Origin: Firmicutes bacterium CAG:631
GTDB lineage: Bacteria; Bacillota_I; Bacilli_A; RFN20; CAG-631
Length of the DNA stretch: 7,655 nucleotides
Direction of reading: 5' to 3'
Assembly (NCBI GenBank): GCA_000433015.1
Contig: HF998008.1
Location: 18,597 to 26,251 of the forward strand
Numbering within the stretch: position 1 is the first letter of the stretch; every line of letters begins with the position of its first letter. Of this stretch, positions 1 through 5,957 are shown piece after piece. The notes under the pieces were generated by a model. It ran no database searches. It saw nothing but the letters and a program-made list of their open reading frames with translations, and was not told where the DNA came from. The position numbers were made by a program, and so were the translations under genes.

Positions 1-1726
1 CTGTTGGCGTATGTTTAGAACGAAGAGCAATTTCATAAGCGCCACGCGTTTCATTGGCATCGGCTACGCGAATCGTGTTGACATTTGGAATCGAACGTAA
101 AGTAGCTAATTGTTCTATCGGTTGATGAGTTGGACCATCTTCTCCGACAGCAATACTGTCATGAGATAATAAATAAGTTACTGGTAATTCCATAAGTGCG
201 GCCATCCGAATCGCTGCTTTAAAATAATCCATAAAGACTAAAAAGCAGCCACAATAAGGTTTAATTCCACCATGACTTGCAAGCCCATTACAAATACAAG
301 CCATCGCAAACTCACGAATGCCAAAATTGATATTGCTTCCTTCATAATGATTGGCATCAAATGTTGTGTGGTGATCTAAAGCAGTCATGACTGATTTTGC
401 TACATCTGCTGACCCACCAAAAAGTAAAGAGGAATGATCACAATAATAATTTAAAAATTCTTTAGAAACATTCCGTGTTGAGTTTTGATAAAATGCAGGA
501 TACGTTTTTGCATTTAAAAAAACTTCTTCTGGAATTTGGTTTTCTAAAATGCTTTTTAAAACTTCTTGTTGTTTTCCATTCAAGGATTGAACTTTTTTAT
601 TGTAATCCATATAAGCTTGAATGCCTCTTGCAACATAAGTTTCTTTATAATAATCTTTGACCTCTTCCGGAATATAAAAAGGTGTATCTGGAATTTGTAA
701 AAATTCTTTTAATTTTTTTGTTCTTTCCGCCTTTAAAGGGGCACCATGAACGGCACAAGTTCCTTGTAATTCACTACCATATCCAATCACCGTTTTACAA
801 ATAATCAGTGTTGGTTTTTCTTGTTGTAATTTGGCTTGACAAATGGCTGCATCAATCGCTTGAACATCGTTACCATCGGCAACCTCTAAAACATTCCAAT
901 TCATTGCTTCCGCTTTCATTTTTGTATTTTCAACATTAGATTGACTTAAAGGTCCATCTAAAGTGACATCATTATTATCATAACAAACAATTAATTTATT
1001 GAGTTTGTATAATCCAGCTAAAGACATGGCTTCAATGGCGCATCCTTCTTGTAAATCGCCATCACCACATAAAACATAAGTGTAATGATCAAAAACATCT
1101 AAATCAGGATAAGTCGCTACTAAATGTCTTTCGGCCATAGCAAGACCTACTGCAGAGGCAAGTCCTTGTCCTAAAGGACCGGTTGAAACATCCACTCCAT
1201 CTGTTAAATTTGATTCGGGGTGTCCTGGTGTTTTCGAGTTTAATTGCCGAAATTGTTTTAAATCATCCATTAAAACGTTATAGCCACAAAGATGCAATAT
1301 GCAATAAAGTAAAGATGAAACATGACCCGATGATAAAACAAAACGGTCTCGTTTAATCCATTTAGAATCAATCGCCGTACTGACAATATGTTTGGTAAAT
1401 AATGTATGTAAAATTGGTGCACTTCCTAAAGCCATTCCTGGATGACCCGAATTAGCTTTATCAATCACATCCATTGCTAATCCTCTTAATGTCTGAATAC
1501 AAAGTGTATCTTTATCCATTTTTTCCCTCTTTTCTTTAATTTTTTGTGGTGTAACATCATTTCCTAGGGCATCAATGACTTGAATATGCTCTAATTGTTG
1601 ACGAAATCCTTCTCTGAACTGTCTCAAATATTCTTTGCGAAGATTGGCTTGTTCTTGTTTTTCTTCTACTGTTAATTCTTTTTTATTTGCTAGTTCATTA
1701 ATGCGATCCAACAGTTTTTTATCCAT
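1..1726 (-). CDS. tkt: DUF896 (YnzC-like) domain fused in frame to transketolase; 3' end off window
   Basis: Transketolase is the TPP- and Mg-dependent cytosolic enzyme of the pentose phosphate pathway that moves two-carbon units between sugar phosphates. The frame is open from ATG 1726 to the window edge (575 codons). Residues 1-69 are DUF896 and transketolase starts at Met70 (ATG 1519). Counting from Met1, I see SGHPG (His95), SSGH, TPGHPE, the TPP/Mg motif GDGDLQEG (221-228) with its partner Asn in YDNNDVTLDG (249 on), VHGAPL, the catalytic Glu472 in NFGIREF, and HDSIAVGEDGPTHQP (His534). These match the E. coli/B. subtilis active-site set, so the enzyme should be active. The PP domain and most of the Pyr domain are present. 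About 150 C-terminal residues are missing compared with the usual 660-670. It has its own promoter and SD. Transketolase identity is very secure; whether the normal product is the fusion or protein started at Met70 is open. Confidence 0.95.
   Translation of the reverse strand, partial: MDKKLLDRINELANKKELTVEEKQEQANLRKEYLRQFREGFRQQLEHIQVIDALGNDVTPQKIKEKREKMDKDTLCIQTLRGLAMDVIDKANSGHPGMALGSAPILHTLFTKHIVSTAIDSKWIKRDRFVLSSGHVSSLLYCILHLCGYNVLMDDLKQFRQLNSKTPGHPESNLTDGVDVSTGPLGQGLASAVGLAMAERHLVATYPDLDVFDHYTYVLCGDGDLQEGCAIEAMSLAGLYKLNKLIVCYDNNDVTLDGPLSQSNVENTKMKAEAMNWNVLEVADGNDVQAIDAAICQAKLQQEKPTLIICKTVIGYGSELQGTCAVHGAPLKAERTKKLKEFLQIPDTPFYIPEEVKDYYKETYVARGIQAYMDYNKKVQSLNGKQQEVLKSILENQIPEEVFLNAKTYPAFYQNSTRNVSKEFLNYYCDHSSLLFGGSADVAKSVMTALDHHTTFDANHYEGSNINFGIREFAMACICNGLASHGGIKPYCGCFLVFMDYFKAAIRMAALMELPVTYLLSHDSIAVGEDGPTHQPIEQLATLRSIPNVNTIRVADANETRGAYEIALRSKHTPT
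1520..1726 (-). other. DUF896/UPF0291 (YnzC-like) N-terminal region of the tkt frame
   Basis: These 69 codons encode a short, charged, helix-rich protein that fits DUF896. It has the opening RINELANK, an EEK..Q..LRKEYL helix, the helix FREGFRQQL, and the family signature IDALGNDVTP near the end, followed by a basic tail. B. subtilis YnzC is a small helical-hairpin protein of about 77 residues with no assigned biochemical role, encoded near lexA/yneAB and directly upstream of tkt. Family members normally stop a few residues after the TPxK element. Here no stop appears and the frame runs on into transketolase. I read it as a real DUF896 domain; its function is unknown. Confidence 0.85.
1525..1531 (-). 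promoter_or_regulatory. Internal ribosome binding site for free transketolase
   Basis: On the minus strand AGAGGG is followed by AAAAA and then the ATG at 1519, which is good SD strength and spacing. The ATG begins MDKDTL, the natural N-terminus of a transketolase: with this start the first catalytic His is residue 26, as in E. coli. This suggests that transketolase can be initiated independently inside the YnzC-transketolase frame. Usage is inferred. Confidence 0.65.
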
Positions 1727-1732
1727 TCTTTT

Positions 1733-1738
1733 TCACCC
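1733..1738 (-). promoter_or_regulatory. Ribosome binding site of the ynzC-tkt frame
   Basis: GGGTGA lies 6 nt before ATG 1726 and matches the 3' part of the consensus AGGAGGTGA. It supports 1726 as the translation start. No other in-frame Met lies between it and Met70. Confidence 0.7.
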
Positions 1739-1745
1739 TATTGCT

Positions 1746-1774
1746 ATTATATCCTTTTTTTTAAAATAAAAAAA
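1746..1774 (-). promoter_or_regulatory. Promoter for ynzC-tkt
   Basis: A perfect -10 box, TATAAT, sits at 1751-1746. At a 17-bp spacing the -35 position falls in a T-run (1774-1769), so the -35 match is poor. The surrounding A/T tracts may help RNA polymerase bind. Transcription would begin near 1739, leaving a leader of only about 13 nt that starts almost at the SD. The promoter directly follows the terminator of the upstream unit, which argues for separate transcription of tkt. The -10 is clear; the -35 is inferred. Confidence 0.6.
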
Positions 1775-1802
1775 GAAAAAGTCAATTCTTTTTGAATTGA
1801 CC
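1763..1802 (-). terminator. Rho-independent terminator of the rel-hisS-aspS-GNAT unit
   Basis: On the minus strand an 8-bp perfect stem, GTCAATTC/GAATTGAC (1801-1794 with 1788-1781), closes a 5-nt A loop and is followed by TTTTTCTTTTTTT. Wobble pairs could lengthen the stem outward. It begins right after the GNAT stop codon. The stem is AT-rich, so efficiency may be moderate. No T-run follows it on the plus strand, so it acts in one direction only. Confidence 0.8.
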
Positions 1803-2924
1803 TCATTCAATTGGTTTTAAAAAACAACATCTTTTTTTATGATTAATGGCATCAAATGTTTTCCATTGACTTTGAACAGCAATATTATCTTCTAATTCAG
1901 GTCCAGTTTCTGCATATTGAATCCCATTTTGAATCGCATTTTGAATCGCTTCTTCAATGATAAGCGAATTGACACCTTTATTTTGATATTCTGGATCAAT
2001 AGCGACAAATAGCATTTCAAGGACTTTAGAATGCTTCAAGGCACTTAAAAAAGGAATAAAACCAAATGGGAATAAACGCCCTTTTATCTTTTTAGCAGCT
2101 AGTGCAGGAGATGGAATCATTAAACCTAAGCCAATAATTCGATGGTCTTCTGTTTCCACTAATTGCAAATAATCTAAATTAATAAGGGGCACATATTGTG
2201 CTGCCAAATGACGAATTTGATTGTCATCAATTTGAACATAGCCATATAAATCTTTATAACAACGGTTCACTAAATGTAAAGCCTCAATGACATAATTTTT
2301 AATTTCTCTTTTACTTTTCAAATGAACAATTTTTAATTTGTATTTCTTTTCAACATGCCGAGCAATACGGGTAATTCTAGGATCAACAGTTTGAGGAATC
2401 ATGATTTTATATTCATTCCAAAAAGCATCCTCTACAAAACCTAATTGTTTTAAATGATCAACATAGTAAGGATAAGAATACATGGTAATAAACATGTTCA
2501 TTTGATCAAATCCCTTTATTAAAAGTCCTTCTTTATCTTGATCAGAATATCCTAAAGGGCCATTAATTTCTACAAGTCCATTTTCTTTTCCCCAATTTTC
2601 AACTGCTTGGATTAATGCTTTTGTCACTTCAATGTCATCAATCATATCAATCCGATTGAAGCGAACACGTTTTTGATTGTAACGTTGGTTGGCATGATGA
2701 TTAATAATGCCACAAATTCTTCCAACAATTTTTTTGTCTTTATAGGCTAAAAGTAATTTAAAATCACAATATTTGGAAGCAGGATTCTTTTTAGGATTTA
2801 AACAATTCATTTCATCCATATAAAGACATGGCGAAAAATAAGGACAATCCTTGTATAATTGATTTGGAAATTGAATAAATTTTCTTAAATCTTTTTTTGT
2901 TTTGACTTCTTTAATAGTAATCAT
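1803..2924 (-). CDS. YghO-like GNAT-fold N-acyltransferase family protein, substrate unknown
   Basis: This 373-residue protein is larger than a single GNAT domain and resembles the E. coli YghO-type family, which has no established substrate. Visible family features are the N-terminal FPNQLYKDCPYFSP stretch (19-32) with a following NPKKNP, then VGRICGIINHHAN (67-79), and the central NGPLGYSDQDKEGLLIKGFD segment (121-140). The C-terminal GNAT-like core has FVAIDPEYQNKGVN (306-319), which fits the acetyl-CoA pyrophosphate-binding turn (Q/RxxGxG/A) in a degenerate form, and ends with the ETGPELEDN motif (339-347). It lacks a signal peptide and clear membrane segments, so it should be cytosolic. 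The ATG overlaps the aspS stop by 4 nt. A GAGGGG lies 11 nt upstream, a long spacing that fits translational coupling to aspS. It is the last gene before the terminator. Fold assignment is fairly secure; the acyl acceptor cannot be read from the sequence. Confidence 0.85.
   Translation of the reverse strand: MITIKEVKTKKDLRKFIQFPNQLYKDCPYFSPCLYMDEMNCLNPKKNPASKYCDFKLLLAYKDKKIVGRICGIINHHANQRYNQKRVRFNRIDMIDDIEVTKALIQAVENWGKENGLVEINGPLGYSDQDKEGLLIKGFDQMNMFITMYSYPYYVDHLKQLGFVEDAFWNEYKIMIPQTVDPRITRIARHVEKKYKLKIVHLKSKREIKNYVIEALHLVNRCYKDLYGYVQIDDNQIRHLAAQYVPLINLDYLQLVETEDHRIIGLGLMIPSPALAAKKIKGRLFPFGFIPFLSALKHSKVLEMLFVAIDPEYQNKGVNSLIIEEAIQNAIQNGIQYAETGPELEDNIAVQSQWKTFDAINHKKRCCFLKPIE
1914..1949 (-). 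repeat. 12-bp tandem repeat, three copies, inside the GNAT gene
   Basis: On the plus strand ATTTTGAATCGC occurs twice back to back (1926-1937, 1938-1949) and is preceded by ATATTGAATCCC, with two mismatches. The unit is exactly four codons, so the protein reads AIQN-AIQN-GIQY (residues 327-338). It falls in the helix after the putative CoA-binding turn and keeps the frame. Confidence 0.75.
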
Positions 2925-4672
2925 TGCATATCATTCCCCTCTTTTTTTACAATTTTTATTCCGAGTTCATCTAATTGTTTTTGATCCACAATCGTTGGTG
3001 CTTCACTCATTGGACAAACTGCAGAAGCATTTTTTGGAAAAGCAATCACATCTCTTAACGAAGAGGAATGATTAAGGATCATTGCAATACGGTCAAGACC
3101 CAATCCCATTCCACAATGTGGAGGCGTTCCATATTTTAAGGCTTCGACAAAAAAGCCAAACTTCACATGAATATCTTCATCACTTAATCCTAATTTTTCA
3201 AAAACCTTTTGTTGCATATTTTGATCAAAAATGCGAAGGCTTCCGCTTCCTAATTCATAACCATTTAAAACAATATCATAAGCATTTGCTCTAATTTTTA
3301 AAGGATCGCTATCCCAATATTTTTCATCTTCAACTTTATAAGCGGTAAATGGATGGTGGGCTGCATTTAATTCCCCTTCTTCATTATACTCAAACATTGG
3401 AAAATCTACAATCCATACAAATGCATATTTATTTTCATCAATATAACCAAAGTGCTTTGCTAAATGATTTCTTAAAGCACCTAAAGCGGTAACCGTTGTT
3501 TTCCATTGGTCGGCGATAAAAAAGAATAAATCTTGATCTTTTAAATCTAATTTTTGCATCAATGCTTCTTTTTCATTTTCAGTTAAAAGTTTTGCACTAC
3601 TTCCTTCTAAATGATGATCGACCATTTTAACAAAGCATAATCCTTTCGCTTTATATTTTTTTACTAAATCAGTACAATAATCTAAATCTTTTCTGGAAAA
3701 AGAGGAAGTAGCTGAAACTTTAATGCCTTTAACACATTCACTTTGTAAAAAAGAAACCGTCGTATCTTTAAAAATGGACGTTACATCTTCTAAAGGCAAA
3801 TCAAAACGTAAATCGGGCTTATCAGAGCCATATCGGTTCATGGCATCTTGCCAAGTTAAACGCGAAAATGGAGTTTTTAAATCCATTTTCATGACTTCTT
3901 TAAAGAGATGAACAAATAATCCTTCCACTAAAGAATAAAACTCTTCTTGACTAAAGAAACTAACTTCAAAGTCAATTTGTGTAAATTCCATTTGCCGATC
4001 TGCTCTTAAATCTTCATCGCGAAAACAACGAGCAATTTGATAATAACGTTCAAATCCAGCAATCATTAATAATTGTTTAAAAATTTGTGGAGATTGCGGC
4101 AAGGCATAAAATTTACCCTTATTGACACGACTTGGAATTAAATAGTCCCGCGCTCCTTCTGGAGTCGTTTTTGCAATAATCGGTGTTTCGACTTCAATAA
4201 AATCAAGATGATCAAAATAAGATCGTACTGATTTTGTAATTTCATGACGTAATCGTAAGGCCTTTTGCATGCAAGGACGTCTTAAATCTAAATAACGATA
4301 TTTTAAACGTGTATCTTCTAAAGCATCCGTTTCATCAGCAACAATGATAGGAGGTGTTTCAGAAGTATTGATAATTTGTAAATCTTCAACTTCGACTTCA
4401 ATTTCACCCGTAGGGATGTTTTTATTTTTATTACTTCTTTCAATAACTTTTCCTTTGGCATATAAAACATATTCATTTTTAATTTTACTCGTTAAAGTGG
4501 CAAATTTTTCATCACAAACCAATTGGGTAATGCCTTCTTTATCGCGTAAATCAATAAAAACTAATGAGCCTAAATTTCTTTTTTTAGCCACCCAACCTTT
4601 AAGTTCTACCACTGTTCCAACATCTTTTAATCGTAATTGATTATTGTTATGGGTGCGATGCGCTAAAATCAT
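2921..4672 (-). CDS. aspS: Aspartyl-tRNA synthetase (bacterial type)
   Basis: Class II synthetase that joins Asp to tRNA-Asp using ATP in the cytosol. At 583 residues it is close to the family norm of about 590. The N-terminal OB-fold anticodon domain spans about 1-105, with GWVAKKRNLGSLVFIDLRD at 26-44. The catalytic core shows motif 1 (about 148-166), PEGARDYLIPSR (171-182), QSPQ (193-196), motif 2 CFRDEDLRADRQMEF (216-230), RYGSDKPD (280-287), GSGSLR (475-480) and motif 3 GMGLGLDRIAMI (521-532). The bacterial GAD insertion lies between about 290 and 415. Leu in RNLGSL, where Pseudomonas-type non-discriminating enzymes carry His, hints at a discriminating enzyme; this is inference. The start overlaps the hisS stop (ATGA) and has a strong SD 7 nt upstream. 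The stop overlaps the next gene's ATG. Confidence 0.98.
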   Translation of the reverse strand: MILAHRTHNNNQLRLKDVGTVVELKGWVAKKRNLGSLVFIDLRDKEGITQLVCDEKFATLTSKIKNEYVLYAKGKVIERSNKNKNIPTGEIEVEVEDLQIINTSETPPIIVADETDALEDTRLKYRYLDLRRPCMQKALRLRHEITKSVRSYFDHLDFIEVETPIIAKTTPEGARDYLIPSRVNKGKFYALPQSPQIFKQLLMIAGFERYYQIARCFRDEDLRADRQMEFTQIDFEVSFFSQEEFYSLVEGLFVHLFKEVMKMDLKTPFSRLTWQDAMNRYGSDKPDLRFDLPLEDVTSIFKDTTVSFLQSECVKGIKVSATSSFSRKDLDYCTDLVKKYKAKGLCFVKMVDHHLEGSSAKLLTENEKEALMQKLDLKDQDLFFFIADQWKTTVTALGALRNHLAKHFGYIDENKYAFVWIVDFPMFEYNEEGELNAAHHPFTAYKVEDEKYWDSDPLKIRANAYDIVLNGYELGSGSLRIFDQNMQQKVFEKLGLSDEDIHVKFGFFVEALKYGTPPHCGMGLGLDRIAMILNHSSSLRDVIAFPKNASAVCPMSEAPTIVDQKQLDELGIKIVKKEGNDMQ

Positions 4673-5943
4673 TTTAAAACCTCCTTGAAATAAGGAATCA
4701 TCTCATCTAAAGAAATGACTTCTTGTTTTTGTAATTTTAAATCTTTGATGGCCACTTGTTGGTTTTTCAATTCATCTTCACCAAAAATGACCGCGTAATG
4801 AAATTGATGTTTTGCTGCATATTTAAACATGGAAGAAACGCTTTTATGTTGTGTTTCCATGGTCACATAAAAACCAGCTTGTCGCAATTGATGACTCCAT
4901 TGCATCGCAATCGATTTTAAAGAATCATCTAAAGTAAGCACATAAATTTCTTTTTTTAAAGCATAGGCTTCTAATCCAAATTTTTCTTCTAAAAGTAAAG
5001 CCAAGCGGTTAATACCTAATCCAAAACCAACACATTCTAAATCTGGTCCACCTAATTCTTTCATTAAATCGCTATAGTGTCCACCACCACCAATGGTATA
5101 GACTTTTCCATCTTTTCCTTGAATTTCAATTTCAAAAATTAGACCGGTATAATAATCGAGTCCACGAACCAATTGAGAATCAACAACAAAAGGAATTTGT
5201 TGAGCCTTTAGAATTTTTTTGGTTTCTTCAAAAATTTGACTGGATGATTCATCTAAAACAGAAAGGGCAGTAGGGATATCTTTTTGTTTTAAAAAGAAAT
5301 CTTTATCTACCTTACAATCTAAAATGCGTAAGGGATTGGTTTGTAAACGTTTTTGACAATCTTCACAAAGTTGATTTTGAAAAGGTAAAAAATAATCTTT
5401 TAAAACATCACGATATTGTTTTCTACAACTCGCATTCCCAAAAGAATTGATTTTGACAACATATTGATCAAGATGCAATTCCTTTAAAATATCACTAATC
5501 ATTAAAATGGTTTCTACATCATCTAAATAAGAACGCGTGCCAATAACTTCTACCCCAAATTGCATAAATTCACGATAGCGTCCTGCTTGAGGTCGTTCAT
5601 AGCGGAAAAAAGACCCCACATAATCATATTTTAGAGGTAAATCCCGTGTCGCATATAATTTATTTTCAATAACAGCCCGAATCACTCCAGCTGTTCCTTC
5701 TGGGCGCAAAGAAAAATCTCGTCCTCCCTTATCTAAAAATTGATACATTTCTTTAGTGACAATATCGCTACTTTCTCCCGTTGTTCGAGAAAACAAAGTT
5801 GTGGATTCAAACATTGGCGTTTGTATCATTTGATAGCCATAAAGTTGTGCAATTTTTTGGCAAGTTTGGATAATGGTTTGATAAATTTGTGCTTGATTTT
5901 CATATAAATCCAAAGTCCCACGGGGACGAATATAATTGGACAT
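4669..5943 (-). CDS. hisS: Histidyl-tRNA synthetase
   Basis: Class II synthetase that joins His to tRNA-His in the cytosol. With the ATG at 5943 it has 424 residues, the normal size. It opens with the typical PRGTLDL, followed by FSLRPEGTAG (77-86), motif 2 FFRYERPQAGRYREFMQFG (112-130), the CxxC-containing insertion region ending RILDCK (206-211), the HisA signature LVRGLDYYTG (258-267), a HisB region IGGGGHYSDL (284-293), motif 3 GFGLGINRL (306-314) and a C-terminal anticodon-binding domain from about 330. I chose ATG 5943 over the in-frame GTG at 5952 because AGGAAGTGA then lies at proper SD distance, while it would overlap the GTG. It lies 14 nt after rel with no room for a T-box leader, so it depends on upstream transcription. 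In HisB, His replaces the usual Arg of GGRYDGL; the rest is canonical. Confidence 0.97.
   Translation of the reverse strand: MSNYIRPRGTLDLYENQAQIYQTIIQTCQKIAQLYGYQMIQTPMFESTTLFSRTTGESSDIVTKEMYQFLDKGGRDFSLRPEGTAGVIRAVIENKLYATRDLPLKYDYVGSFFRYERPQAGRYREFMQFGVEVIGTRSYLDDVETILMISDILKELHLDQYVVKINSFGNASCRKQYRDVLKDYFLPFQNQLCEDCQKRLQTNPLRILDCKVDKDFFLKQKDIPTALSVLDESSSQIFEETKKILKAQQIPFVVDSQLVRGLDYYTGLIFEIEIQGKDGKVYTIGGGGHYSDLMKELGGPDLECVGFGLGINRLALLLEEKFGLEAYALKKEIYVLTLDDSLKSIAMQWSHQLRQAGFYVTMETQHKSVSSMFKYAAKHQFHYAVIFGEDELKNQQVAIKDLKLQKQEVISLDEMIPYFKEVLK
4680..4686 (-). promoter_or_regulatory. Ribosome binding site of aspS
   Basis: AAGGAGG lies inside the last codons of hisS, 7 nt before ATG 4672. This near-perfect SD fixes the aspS start and, with the 4-nt overlap, supports coupled translation. 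Confidence 0.85.
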
Positions 5944-5948
5944 CTTTT

Positions 5949-5957
5949 TCACTTCCT
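5949..5957 (-). promoter_or_regulatory. Ribosome binding site deciding the hisS start
   Basis: AGGAAGTGA follows directly on the rel stop codon. Its GGAAG core ends 8 nt before ATG 5943. The longer GTG start at 5952 lies inside this element and so cannot be served by it. Confidence 0.75.

Noticed and set aside
475..660. 61-codon plus-strand open frame
   Set aside because: It lies antisense within the transketolase coding region, which is secure by motif; no independent evidence.
1780..1785. TTGACT as the -35 box of the tkt promoter
   Set aside because: It lies in the terminator stem, 28 bp from the TATAAT; about 17 bp is needed.
3082..3911. Two plus-strand open frames (3082-3294 and 3723-3911)
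   Set aside because: Both are antisense to conserved aspS sequence and resemble no family I recognise.
4344..4640. 98-codon plus-strand open frame
   Set aside because: It lies wholly inside aspS on the opposite strand, encodes a low-complexity hydrophobic/Ser-rich sequence and has no supporting context; it is a shadow frame.
1803..4671. Mycoplasma-type code with UGA as Trp
   Set aside because: UGA ends hisS, aspS and the GNAT gene at family-typical lengths with downstream starts overlapping, and all Trp codons I read are UGG.
5944..5952. GTG at 5952 as the hisS start
   Set aside because: It would add MKK only, overlaps the SD, and the ATG at 5943 has correct SD spacing and a family-typical N-terminus.
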